Of a stretch of DNA of 64,000 bases, positions 25,370-36,479 are shown in pieces. The notes under the pieces were generated by a model, which worked only from the letters and a program-made list of their open reading frames with translations, had not been told where the DNA came from and did no database searches. The DNA comes from Vitis vinifera (lineage: Eukaryota; Streptophyta; Magnoliopsida; Vitales; Vitaceae): contig NC_081823.1 of assembly GCF_030704535.1 (NCBI RefSeq), positions 6,082,501 through 6,146,500 on the forward strand, in the 5' to 3' direction. Numbering within the stretch: position 1 is the stretch's first letter; every line of letters starts with the position of its first letter. The translations under genes and the position numbers were made by a program.

Positions 25370-26560
25370 GTAATATAAATGGAGGACAAAAAAAAAAATT
25401 GAACACATGGTGTCCAGTCTTGAAAGGGTAGACATAAATGAGACATCCAACCCTTTAATTTCAAATATCATAACTATGTTCAATCCTTAAGTGTTGGATA
25501 TCTGAGCTATCTCCAATCTTCTAAAAGTAGACGTTATAGGTTCTAATTATTTTTTTATTTTTTGTGTTCAAAAGTACTTTTTGGAATTTTACCAAGAGAC
25601 ATTTATATCTTAAAAAGTTTGATGGATGCAAAGAGAGTTTAGATTGATGCATTTATAAATCTCATATTAAATTATTTTATTCTTTTAATCAAATGACCTA
25701 TAGAAAAAACTCAGAAACAAAGTTTTTTTTTTTTTTTATAATGGATTTCATCTCCTTCATCATTCTTAACTTTCCACATTTCACAAGCAAGGGATAAAAG
25801 AGCATCTTGGAAGCTCTTCAACTCATCATCATCGTGCAAAATATATGAAGAAAGATTCCCCCTCAATCTGAAAGCAACAACAAAGAACTTTATATTTACT
25901 TCTACGTAATTGTGGGTGCTTCAAATATAACGACTTGCTTTTATGTTATTGTGGGTCCTTTGAATATAAAGATACCTACTTCCTGACCTTGTGGGTCCTT
26001 TGAATATAGGCAAATGCGACACACTCATGTTAGTTAAAGAAAGAAATTTTTGAAATTATATATATATATATATATACAATTAAACTTTAATAAATAAATA
26101 TTTGATAAATTAATAATCTTGCTTAAATAATAAAATATTTTAATTCCAACTCAAATAAATATACTAAATTAATAATCGTGTTAATAAAAATTACAATTTT
26201 TTAAAAATATTTAAGGGTTCAAGAAAATATAAATTAATAATTGATGAAATATATAAAATGAAGCAACAAAAATAAGTAAATAAATTTAGTATACCTAGAG
26301 GGCACTAGTTTGGTGTCTCCTCTCTCTATCTAATATATTTCTCTTTACTTATAAAAAAAAAAAAAATGAAGCAACAAGGTGCTTTTAGAGATAAATTTGA
26401 TTGTCAAAAAACTGCTTTCTATTTTCTGTTCTTAAAAATAGAAAACAATGTGCTTTTAGAGATCAATTTTTAATTGTTTTTACTTATTTTTTAATTTTTA
26501 TTTTAAAAAATAATTATACAAACATATAAAATGATTAAAAATAAAACGCTAGATATAAAA
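25370..26560. repeat. Left copy of a ~1-kb tandem segmental duplication
   Basis: This block and 26563-27545 share the same order of features: 'taatataaatgga.gacaaaa', a 'gttggatatctgag' block, 'agcaagggataaaagagc', 'tctacgtaattgtgggtgc', and a closing 'aaaatgattaaaaataaa'. The left copy has extra sequence, including a (TA)n run near 26060 and an insert at 26270-26370. No gene is recognised, but both copies hold a short minus-strand frame containing ELKSFQDALLSLACEMWKV. Confidence 0.75.
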
Positions 26561-26562
26561 GC

Positions 26563-27545
26563 TATAATATAAATGGATGACAAAAAAAATTTGAACTCAT
26601 GGTGTCCAGGTGGACATAAATGAGATATCCAACCCATCAATTTCAAGTATCATAACTATGTTCAGCACTTAAATGTTGGATATCTGAGTTATGTCCAATC
26701 TTCTAAAAGTCGACATCATGTGTTCTAATTATTTTTGTATTTTTTGTGTTCAAAAATACTTTAGGGATTTTATCAAGAAACATTTTTATCTTAAAAAATT
26801 TGGTGGATGCAAAGAGAGTTTAAATTGATGCATTTATAAATCCCATATTAAATTAGTTTATTCTTTTAATCAAATGACCACAAAGTTCTTTTTCATGGAC
26901 CTTCATCATTCTAACTTTCCACATTTCACAAGCAAGGGATAAAAGAGCATCTTGGAAGCTCTTCAACTCATCATCATCATCAAAGCAACAACAAAGAACT
27001 TTATATTTACTTCTACGTAATTGTGGGTGCTTCAAATATAACGACTTTCTTTTATGTAATTGTGGGTCCTTTGAATATAAGGATACCTACTTCCTGACCT
27101 TATGGGTCTTTGAATATAAGACAAGTACGACACACTCATGTCAGTTAGAGAAAGAAAATTTTAAAATTATATATACAATTAAACTTCAATAAATAAATAA
27201 ATAATTTTATTTAAATAATAAAATATTTTAATTCCAACTCGAATAAATATACTAAATTAATAATCGTGTTAATAAAATTACAATTTTTAAAAATCTTTAA
27301 GGGTTCAAGAAAATATAAATTAATAATTGATTAAATATATAAAATGAAGCAACAAAGTGTTTTTAGAAATCAATTTGATCGTCAAAAACTATTTTTTATT
27401 TTTTATTCTTAAAAATAGAAAATAATATGTTTTTAGGGATCAATTTTTAATTGTTTTTAATTATTTTTATTTATTTTTTAAATGTTGTTTTAAAATATAA
27501 TTATACAAACATATAAAATGATTAAAAATAAAGTACTAGATATAA
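26563..27545. repeat. Right copy of the ~1-kb tandem segmental duplication
   Basis: Aligns by eye to 25370-26560 over its whole length with small indels. It keeps the minus-strand frame with DDDDELKSFQDALLSLACE (within 26853-27035). Which strand, if any, was ever coding is unknown. Confidence 0.75.
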
Positions 27546-28084
27546 ATAATACTTTTGGAACATATTTAAAAATATTAAAAATTGGTTAAAAGCATTTTCA
27601 GTTCCCAAACAAATTTTTATTTTGCAAAGCATATACCAGTTTTTAAAAATTGTTTTTCGAAAACAATATCAAACAGGGTTATAAATTTTGATTTTCTTTA
27701 GGTTTCCTTCCATGGTTTTTTTTTTTTTTTTTTTGGACAAAGAAAGTGAGGGAGAAATCTTGCACCAGATTATAGATCCAAGGGTCTTTCTATGATATCC
27801 AAAATGCATTTTGAGGTCCTATGGTTTTGTGTTCTAGTCTTATCCATTTGTATATCATTTTTCAATTATCTCATTGTTGGATCGTGATCAGAAATTTTCC
27901 CAGTGAAAGTGAAATGACATCACTCAATTTTCTCATTAGTTTGTGATCTATGCTTTGCCGGTGAAATGTGAGCCTCGTGGGGACGAGACAGAAGAAGCAG
28001 AGAAAGCAGAGTTCTGTCGTTTTTGCCATGGTTGACGAAGACTTTCGTAGTTTTATATGTTCTGTTTCAAACAATAACACGCAC

Positions 28085-28221
28085 ACCACTCTGAGCATCA
28101 GAAAGCTAGAAACAGTATGTGGGTCTCTGCAGTCTCACCTCACCATTTCTCATTGACAAACTCTTCCCAATTCAACAACCCAAACCACTCTGAGCATCAG
28201 AAAGCTAGAAACAGTATGTGG
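28085..28221 (+). repeat. 99-bp tandem duplication covering the J-gene start codon
   Basis: 28085-28183 is followed by a second copy beginning at 28184 that is interrupted by the copia element at 28221 and resumes at 34683. The unit spans 5' leader and the start of exon 1, so there are two ATGTGGGTCTCTGCAG-type starts (28117 and the interrupted one). Because 99 is a multiple of three, the two starts were in the same frame before the insertion. Confidence 0.8.
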
Positions 28222-28749
28222 TGATGAGAATTTAAATTTCATAGGATCACATGTTGACAAATTAAGCATGCATTTAACAGCAAAATTCAATCCTTTACCT
28301 TGGTTCGTGCTTTGGGAAGCCATTTCTGCTACCTTTGATGTCCAATAATCTGCTTTCCGGGTGCGTGATGCTCCGAGGATGAACGATCAATGAGCTCTTC
28401 CCTTTAATCCCCAAAATTCAGTCCAAAGTGGGGTGTGTGCGTGTGTGGCCGGGAGTGTTCTTCAAAGAGAACAAAAGAGAGAGTGGTCCCCCTCCAAAAG
28501 CACACACACCTCTATATATATATATACAAATAAATACATATATATATATATATATATATTGCACATTACACACTTTAGTTGGACGACTTGACTTAATGGG
28601 CCAGTCAAGTGAATTAGGGTGAGCCCATAAAAAATCAAGTAACAATTTGTGTCCAGTCCCATTATGGACCACAATGCAAAAACATAAATTAACACTGATT
28701 TATGATATTATCAAATTAATTATGTAAGTCCACACATAAAATTCCAACA
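28222..28749 (-). repeat. 3' LTR of the copia element
   Basis: 528 bp, starting tgatgagaattt and ending ttccaaca on the plus strand. It contains a (TA)n tract at about 28537-28560 that is 4 bp longer than in the other LTR. Confidence 0.93.
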
Positions 28750-28761
28750 ATTCTCCCACTT
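28750..28761 (-). promoter_or_regulatory. Polypurine tract of the copia element
   Basis: AAGTGGGAGAAT on the minus strand, directly next to the 3' LTR. This is the usual plus-strand priming site for copia reverse transcription. Confidence 0.85.
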
Positions 28762-28959
28762 GGACTACATAATCAAACATCACAACATATACATAATCAT
28801 AAATCAATGTCCCATAGAATCTCATCAGAAATAAATAATCAAAAGCAATCATATATGCTTCATTGCTTGATTCATAGGGAAATGTACAATAATAGCAATC
28901 CTTTCAACAATAACATAGTATTACAATACCAAAAATGGCTCCCACTAACTTAATACAAC

Positions 28960-30993
28960 CTAGGCTTCCAACAACCCCATTTGAGATACATGTTCTTGAA
29001 ACGCAATTATGGGTAAGCCTTTTGTTAATGGATCCGCCAACATACTTTTTGTGGACATGTGTTCAATATCAATAAGAGACTCTGCCACTTTCTCCTTAAC
29101 AAAATAGAACTTTACATCAATATGTTTGGAGCGAGAAATACTCCTAGTGTTCTTAGAGAAAGCAACAGCTGCGGAATTATCACAAAATAATTTCAGCGGT
29201 CTAGAAATGGAGTCAACAACTCCTAAAGCTGAAACAAAATTCCGCATCCACATAGCATGACAACAAGCCTCATAACATGCCACATACTCTGCCTCCATAG
29301 TTGAGGATGCTGTAAGTGTCTGCTTGACACTTTTCCAAGATACAGCTCCTCCTGCCATCATAAAAATATAGCCCGTAGTGGATTTCTTATCATCTATGCA
29401 GCCAGCAAAATCAGCATCACAAAACCCAACTACATCAAGTAAGCTGGTGCGCTGATATGTCAACATTAAGTCCTTAGTTCCTTGCAAATACCTAAGGACC
29501 TTCTTAGCTGCTTTCCAATGTTGACTCCCAGGATTGCTCAAGTACCTTCCCAACATGCCCACAACAAAAGCAATATCAGGGCGTGTACATACTTGAGCAT
29601 ACATAAGGCTGCCCACCACAGATGAATAAGGAATGGTCTTCATTTCCTCTCTCTCATCATCATTTTGAGGACACTGAGCCTTTGAAAATTTATCACCCTT
29701 CACAATTGGCGCTTTAGTAGATTTACAGTTGTGCATATTGAACCTCTTCAATATCCTTTCAATATAGGCTCTTTGAGACAATTTAAGCACTCCATTAGCC
29801 CTATCACGAAGAATCTTTATGCCCAAGACATAAGAAGCCTCACCAAGATCCTTCATGTCAAAATGGGTTGACAACATGTGCTTTGTCTCAATCAACAAGT
29901 CAGGATCATTTGATGCGAGTAGTATATCATCAACATATAAAACAAGAAATATGTAACTACTCCCACTGACCCTCAAATATATGCATCTATCAACTGTATT
30001 TTCTTTAAAGCCATTTTGGGTGATAATCTTATCAAACTTCAGATACCACTGCCTCGAAGCCTGTTTAAGACCATAAATGGACTTATTGAGCTTGCAAACT
30101 AAATCTTCCTTTCCAACTTCTACAAAACCAATAGGTTGCTCCATATACACCTCCTCATCCAAATCACCATTCAAGAAAGCTGTCTTGACATCCATCTGAT
30201 GTAGCTCCAAGTCAAAATGAGCTACTATGGCCATAATCACTCTAAAAGAGTCCTTGGTCGACACAGGTGAGAAGGTTTCTTTGAAATCAATTCCTTCTCT
30301 TTGACTATAACCTTTAACCACAAGTCTAGCTTTATATCTCTCTATTTTCCCGCTAGAATCACGTTTGGTCTTAAAGACCCACTTGCACCCAACTGGTTTA
30401 CAACCATGAGGCAATTCAACCAAGTCCCAAACACCATTCATATACATAGAATTCATTTCATCATCCATGGCTTCTTTCCAAGATATGAAATGAGGACAAT
30501 GAATTGCTTCTTGGTAAGTGACTGGATCAAAAGCATCATAACTATCATACTCATGCTCCTGTAAATAAACCATATAATCATCTGAAATAGCCGGCCTACG
30601 AACCCTCTGTGATCTTCTCAAAGGAACCTCATTAACAACTGTATCATCTACAGGAAGGTCGGATTCCACTTGATCACCATGTTCTCCTTGATTAGTGGCT
30701 GGCTGTTGGACAATAGGAACATCCATATTTGGAACATGAGATGTAGGAAAAGGAATCACAACATGCTCTTCTCCAAAAGGTATCTCACGAGGCACAAAAT
30801 TTGGATCAACATTAACTTCATCCTCAAAATATACAGCCCTGTCTGATTCAATGATCCTGGTGGTATGAGATGGACAATAGAATCTGGAACCCCTTGATCC
30901 AATGCAATAGCCAACAAAGAAACCACTAATGGTTTTAGGATCAAGTTTCTTTGACTGTGGGTTATAGGGCCTAACCACGCTTCCGCTGCGCAT
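28960..30993 (-). pseudogene. Copia pol, reverse transcriptase/RNase H part (downstream frame)
   Basis: Open frame of 677 codons. It begins near RPYNPQSKKLDPKTISGFFVGY, the integrase C-terminal region, then carries the copia reverse transcriptase with HQMDVKTAFLNG, GLKQASRQWY and the catalytic YVDD (about residues 353-356). The RNase H has FCDADFAG and SSTMEAEYVA. All key residues are present. The listed first Met is only the first in this frame; the natural product would be part of one gag-pol polyprotein, and the frame is out of register with the upstream half. Product function is therefore lost from this copy unless frameshifting occurs. Confidence 0.9.
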
Positions 30994-33050
30994 AGCTCAT
31001 AAGGTGTCTTAAGCATAGACTTACTGGACACTTGATTCAAAATATATGCCGCAGTCCTTAAGGCTTCACCCCACAGAAATTCTAGTAAGGAGGAATTGGA
31101 CAACATGCACCTCACCATATCTAACAATGTGCGATTCCTCCTTTCTGCAACCCCATTCTGTTGAGGAGTGCCTGGCAATGTATATTTCGCATCAATGCCA
31201 CATTCCAACAGAAACTTAGCAAATGGTCCAGGATTCCGTCCAGTCTCATCATATCTCCCATAATACTCGCCACCTCTATCAGACTTCACAGCTTTAATGG
31301 GCTTTCCCAACTGCAACTCCACCTTAGCCTTAAAGGCTTTGAACACATTCAGGGAGTCAGATTTCTCATGGATTAGTTCAACATAACCAAATCTAGAGAA
31401 ATCATCAATAAAAGTGATGAAATATTTATAACCCCCTAAAGCAGTTGGTGACAAAGGACCACATATATCTGTGTGGATCAAGTCTAAAGTACTTTCACAC
31501 CTATCAATCTTCTCCTTTCTGGTCTTTGCTGTCATCTTCCCCTTTAAGCAAACAACACAAGTCTCGAAGTCTGAGAAATCAAGATTAGAAAGCACACCAT
31601 CTTTCACCAATCTCTCTAATCTTTGCCTAGAAATATGACCTAGACGTTTGTGCCACAACATGGAAGAACTCAAATTCATTCTAGCACGCTTGCAACCAAC
31701 AACAGAATTAACAGAGGATGAATCACATAATAAACCATGATGCAAACTGAGACTATAAAGATTTCCAAACAAAACACCATTGCCAATTAAGACTGAGTTG
31801 CAAAAAATATCCACTTTTCCACCTCCAAAGTGAAAAGAGTAACCATGTCTATCCAAAGAAGATACAGAAATCAGATTCCTCCTAAGTGAGGGTATAAAAG
31901 CCACATTGTGTAACAACAAAAAACTTTCTGTAATCAACTTCAGCTTTATCATGCCAAAAAATTCCACTTTCACTTTGCTTCCGTCACCCATATACACACA
32001 TTCTTCATGCTTTGACGGCTTCCTTCTGTTTGTCATCTCCTGCAAAGAATTAGTGACATGAATAGTGGCACCAGTATCTAACCACCAAGAATTGACATGA
32101 ACATCAACAATATTTGTCTCAATCATGTTTGCATTCAAATTAACCACAACCACAATTTCACCTTTCTTTTTCTTCTCTAGCCAATTCTTAAATTTGAAGC
32201 AATCAACTTGCTTGTGGCCAATCTTATGGCAAAAGTTGCACTTCCCCTTGAATTTCTCACTCTTTGCAGCATTAGAAGAAACAGATGCGTTGGAGGTTCC
32301 TTGATTTGAATTCCCTTTCCTCTTGAACTGCTTAGAGCCTCCAAAATTCTTATGTGGAGGTTTTTTCTTCACATTACTGGCTTGATTTGTTACAAGAGCA
32401 AGGGAGTGAGTCTCATGTTTCTTCAGTGAGACTTCATGTTGCACTACAATGGACATCAACTCCTCCAGAGTCCATTCTTCCTTTAAGGCATTGTAAGTCA
32501 ACTTCACTGCATCAAAGGAAGCAGGAAGAGACTCAAGTATCAACCATTTCAGAAATTTTTCACCCAACTCCACTTTCATCTCATTTGCCTTGTTGAAGTA
32601 GTGCCTTAGCTTGATGATATGATCCCTAACCCCACTAACTCCATCATATACAGTAGTTGTGAGAAGCTTCAAATGAGTTGCCATTTCAGCCTTATCAACT
32701 TTGGTATAATTGGCCTTCACATATTCCAAGAAGTCTTTCGCCCTTTCCGTCTTTGGCCCGCATTCTTTGATAGATTTATCCATAGTGAATTTCATCACCA
32801 TCAAACAACTCCTGTTGGAGTGCTCCCATCTTTCATAAAATAATCTTTCATCTGCAGAGCTCACATCAGTGAGCTTACTTGGCTCATCAACCCTCAAAGC
32901 CAAGTCCAGATTTTGCAGAGTCATATTCACGTTAAAGGACTCAAACCATTCTTCAAAATTATTCCCAGTAAGAGGTTTGATGGCAGACAATTGCAGAGAA
33001 ATACCAGGATTGCTGGTAGCTGGAAAATAGCAAAATTCAACAGTATGCAT
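30756..33050 (-). pseudogene. Copia gag, protease and integrase part (upstream frame)
   Basis: From the gag ATG at 33050. The gag domain covers about residues 20-230; the zinc knuckle CNFCHKIGHKQVDC is at about 271-284 (CX2CX4HX4C). The protease motif WWLDTGA has its aspartate at about 325. The integrase zinc site has WHKRLGH near 467 and CVVCLKGK near 498; the catalytic core includes HTDICGP, FIDDFSR and KSDRGGEY (the DDE residues). The frame then leaves the copia sequence near KTPYELC (about 30995-31010) and continues about 75 residues of out-of-frame sequence to a stop. At the break about 15-20 family residues are missing and the frame changes. The rest is intact. Confidence 0.9.
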
Positions 33051-34139
33051 GTTATTACAATATCATGCATTTGCTAATTTCCATAATTTCTCAATTTAGC
33101 AATAGCTTGGAATTTTTAAAAAATTCCACGGCGGTAAGGACAACTAATTAAATATTACAACCAAAATGTACTAATTTTATTACCGAAAGGGCAAAGAAAA
33201 TTAGTACAGTTCATAATATACAATTAATTTCCTTCACCAATCTAAGCATCCTACCAAGCATTGTTATCATCGATAGGACAATTACAATACCCGTATGGAT
33301 CTTAGTAATCACAATAATAAAACGATTAAATGTGGGAGTTAAATTATCTCAACAAGGACAATTTGACACATATAGGATCACGATAGGCAATCACACATAT
33401 GTTCACAATTGTCATGAATAAAATAAAATATTCAATTTTCACAATTTGACACACTTGGAATTGCGATAGGCAATCACACAAGTGTGCTTCATTGCCTCAA
33501 TAAATTGAAATATTTAACAGAATTGACATAGGACAACATTATTGATATAAGGAAAAATTATACCATAAAGAACAATAATAATAATAATTGTCCCAATAAA
33601 GTCAAAATTAACAAAATGCATAATAATTCTAGCATATGCACAATCAATTCAAGAATACCAAGGCAACAAACAAAAAAAAAAATTTTTGGTTTTTTTTTTT
33701 TTTTTTATGACGTCATGATGACGTCATCACGTCACTGTTCATCTTCTCCTCCAGCTGAGCACGACCTGGTTCTGGAGAAGAAAAAAAAAAATTTTTTTCC
33801 GCCCAAAATTTCACGCATTTTTCTTCAAAAATACATAGATTTCCATCCTCAAACATCAATTCATCAATCCAAACCCAAAAATTGCACAAAAAACGCATAA
33901 TAGCAAGAACCAAACAAGCCCTAATTTTCGAAATATCATCAAATGAGCTCCAAAAATCACAAATTTTGATGGGTTTTGCTCCAAACAACATTCTCTACAA
34001 GTTTCCAACAACAATCGGGCTTGAAAACAGAGAATCAACATCAAACGAGAAATAAAATTCCAAAAAAATGGCTTCCACCACAGGAAACGGGAAACCCAAA
34101 AATTAACCCAAAATTGCAGCTCAAATGTCAATCATGTGT
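33051..34139 (-). other. Copia 5' leader
   Basis: Non-coding stretch between the primer site and the gag ATG. Contains two long T/A runs (about 33675-33706 and 33780-33798) and a short direct repeat 'atgacgtca' near 33707-33724. Open frames here (33616-34131) are chance. Confidence 0.7.
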
Positions 34140-34151
34140 GCTCTGATACCA
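34140..34151 (-). promoter_or_regulatory. Primer-binding site of the copia element
   Basis: TGGTATCAGAGC on the minus strand, two bases from the 5' LTR. It is complementary to the 3' end of initiator tRNA-Met, the standard primer of plant copia elements. Confidence 0.9.
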
Positions 34152-34153
34152 AT

Positions 34154-34677
34154 TGATGAGAATTTAAATTTCATAGGATCACATGTTGACAAATTAAGCA
34201 TGCATTTAACAGCAAAATTCAATCCTTTACCTTGGTTCGTGCTTTGGGAAGCCATTTCTGCTACCTTTGATGTCCAATAATCTGCTTTCCGGGTGCGTGA
34301 TGCTCCGAGGATGAACGATCAATGAGCTCTTCCCTTTAATCCCCAAAATTCAGTCCAAAGTGGGGTGTGTGCGTGTGTGGCCGGGAGTGTTCTTCAAAGA
34401 GAACAAAAGAGAGAGTGGTCCCCCTCCAAAAGCACACACACCTCTATATATATATATACAAATAAATACATATATATATATATATATTGCACATTACACA
34501 CTTTAGTTGGACGACTTGACTTAATGGGCCAGTCAAGTGAATTAGGGTGAGCCCATAAAAAATCAAGCAACAATTTGTGTCCAGTCCCATTATGGACCAC
34601 AATGCAAAAACATAAATTAACACTGATTTATGATATTATCAAATTAATTATGTAAGTCCACACATAAAATTCCAACA
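34154..34677 (-). repeat. 5' LTR of the copia element
   Basis: 524 bp, identical to the left LTR except for 34568 C and a TA tract shorter by 4 bp. Its last plus-strand base (A, 34677) forms the A of the ATG used in the J-gene model that follows. Confidence 0.93.
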
Positions 34678-36168
34678 TGTGGGTCTCTGCAGTCTCACTT
34701 CACCATTTCTCATTGACAAACTCTTCCCAATTCGACAACCCAAACAACCTCATCACAAGGTACGTACATAGCTCTTCTTCTGTCAATGGCTGCTTCTATA
34801 TATAAACAGAAGAAATGTTGTAATTCATGTTTGTTTTAAATTACTCTTAAATTTTAATGGATTTGTGTTGAAGATGGAAGCCCGAGTTCACTTCAGTAAG
34901 GTGCAGTACCAGCACTGCAGGTCGAAGAAGCGCGAGAACAAGGAAGAGTTACCATGAGTTGCTTGGAGATTCTGTTGACTCAAATACTCAGCAGATCAAA
35001 GAAGCTTACAGGAAGCTTCAAAAGAAATATCACCCAGATGTTGCAGGCGAAAAGGTCAGTTCTTTTTTCAAGTTAGAAATTCAATTTCTTCTTCTTTATG
35101 GGATTTTGAAGATTCATAGATTGAAGCCCATTTGATCTATGGTTTATGGAGGTGATCCCCTACTGTGAATTCACTATTTCCATTTTATTAGACTCAATAA
35201 TACTGTAGATCACTGCAAATTTGATGTTGAAGAATTTCCCTATATTTGTTATAGGGACATGAGTACAGTTTGATGCTGAATGAGGCGTATGGGGTTCTGG
35301 CATGGGAAGATCTCAGAAGAGAGTATGATGCTTCAATCGGCCAAATGAGAGTGGGGTTTTGGGGAAGCTTTTCTGGCTTGGGTTACCGTTCATGGAAAGG
35401 CCCCTTAAGACCCCAAGCATCTATAGGTAGGGATTAAAGGCTCATAATTTGATTGTGAGGGGAGGGGGGGAGGGGAGAGCGGCGGCGGGCGCTTACAAGC
35501 TTATCATCTTCTGGAATTTCATCTAATTTTTCGATATTCTTGACAGGTAGCAGAGAATGCGTCCACCATGCAGGTAACACTTTTGTGATGGTAGATGCTC
35601 TTGGGTGTGCAAGAGTCAAAGTTCGGTATGGAGATGATGACAAGAAAATTGAGGTATCACACTTGCCAATAGGCCATTGAACACAGTTTGGACATTGGAT
35701 AATAAGGCAATCAGTACATGTAAACTAACCTGTTGGGTGACTTGGGATCTTGCAGGTTTGGGTTGATTCATGCCTAGTAAACTGGATTCACTGGGTGGAT
35801 AGGGAAGAGTTAGCAATACTAAAGTTCCTGATTCAGCCTCAACCTCAGGAAGGCTATGGTGTTTTTGGAGGAGGATGGGAAAGACCTGCAATTGTTTTCA
35901 TGGCAGCCAAGCCCTCCAAAAAGCGGCCCAATCAGCAGGATGACTACAATCGAATGAATGGTAATTACAGTCACCTTATTGTTTTTTTTTCTTAGTGAAG
36001 AGCAGATTTTCTTTTGCACTGACTCCTGCTCTGTTTTCCACAAATACTGCTGAAATTGCAGCATCCAGAGAAGAAAAGACTTCCAATTCATTTGTGGAAA
36101 AAGTGAAGGAAATTGTCAGTAGTCGTGTTGCTTTTCTGGTGGGACTCGTCTCAGAAAAAGGAAAATGA
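34677..36168 (+). CDS. J-domain protein with decayed ferredoxin-like domain (DJC76/77-like), left paralogue
   Basis: Exons 34677-34759, 34874-35054, 35255-35426, 35547-35653, 35756-35960, 36062-36168: 855 nt, 284 residues, no stop or frameshift, all GT-AG. The N-terminus (MWVSAVSLHHFS...) is Ser-rich and basic, like a plastid transit peptide. The J domain spans about residues 50-120, keeps YHPDVAG (the HPD Hsp70-activating motif) and has HELLGDSVDSN where the other copy has [11 protein letters not shown]. The family carries a 4Fe-4S ferredoxin-type domain after the J domain. Here a 21-bp in-frame deletion at the end of exon 3 removes the first cysteine, GCREC has become GSREC, and CPVNC has become CLVNW, so cluster binding looks impossible. 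The copia element sits directly before the first base pair of the TSD, so the original leader and promoter are 6.5 kb away. The C-terminus is shorter and different from the right copy. Confidence 0.75.
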
Positions 36169-36227
36169 AGAGTAAATATACAAGATATGTAAAGAGGAGA
36201 GCATGTAGAAGCTGGGTTTAGAGTTAA

Positions 36228-36403
36228 AATCAACTCACAATTGTGTAAATATTATCCGTTCTGATCTATAATATCTTTATGGTTTTAAAAATTATTTATA
36301 AGGTTTAAGAAAACTTATACACATAGCATTACCGACGTTTTTAAGAAACTCATACATATATAACATTAGGAACAGTTTCCTTATTTGATATGGAATCCAT
36401 ATT
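36228..36403 (+). repeat. Dispersed ~145-bp LTR/TRIM-like repeat, copy 3 of 4
   Basis: Diverged copy: 'gtgtaaatattatccg', 'atggttttaaaaattattta', 'catacatatataacattagg' and 'gatatggaatcc' in the usual order, with an internal partial repeat of the 'cttatacacata' part. It lies just after the left J gene, in the same relative place as copy 4 after the right J gene, so the insertion predates the tandem duplication. Confidence 0.65.
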
Positions 36404-36479
36404 TATAGAATTATATGCTTATAATTTGTAGTATGTATATAATGTACTATATTTGGTAATATGCTTGTATATATAATTT

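Larger units (their letters stand above)
28222..34677 (-). mobile_element. Full-length Ty1-copia LTR retrotransposon, very recent
   Basis: 6.46 kb, minus orientation, with LTRs at 28222-28749 and 34154-34677. The LTRs begin TG and end CA and are flanked by the 5-bp target duplication TGTGG (28217-28221 and 34678-34682). Primer site TGGTATCAGAGC (initiator tRNA-Met) lies just inside the right-hand LTR, and a polypurine tract AAGTGGGAGAAT just inside the left-hand one. Coding order gag - protease - integrase - reverse transcriptase - RNase H defines copia. The coding region is broken once, between integrase and reverse transcriptase. The two LTRs differ by one substitution (28640 T, 34568 C) plus 4 bp in a TA repeat. 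Confidence 0.95.

Noticed and set aside
28418-28695. Open frames over the copia LTR
   Set aside because: They translate the (TA)n tract and flanks of the LTR on both strands and recur identically in the other LTR.
33616-34131. Open frames on both strands
   Set aside because: They lie in the non-coding leader of the copia element between primer site and gag.
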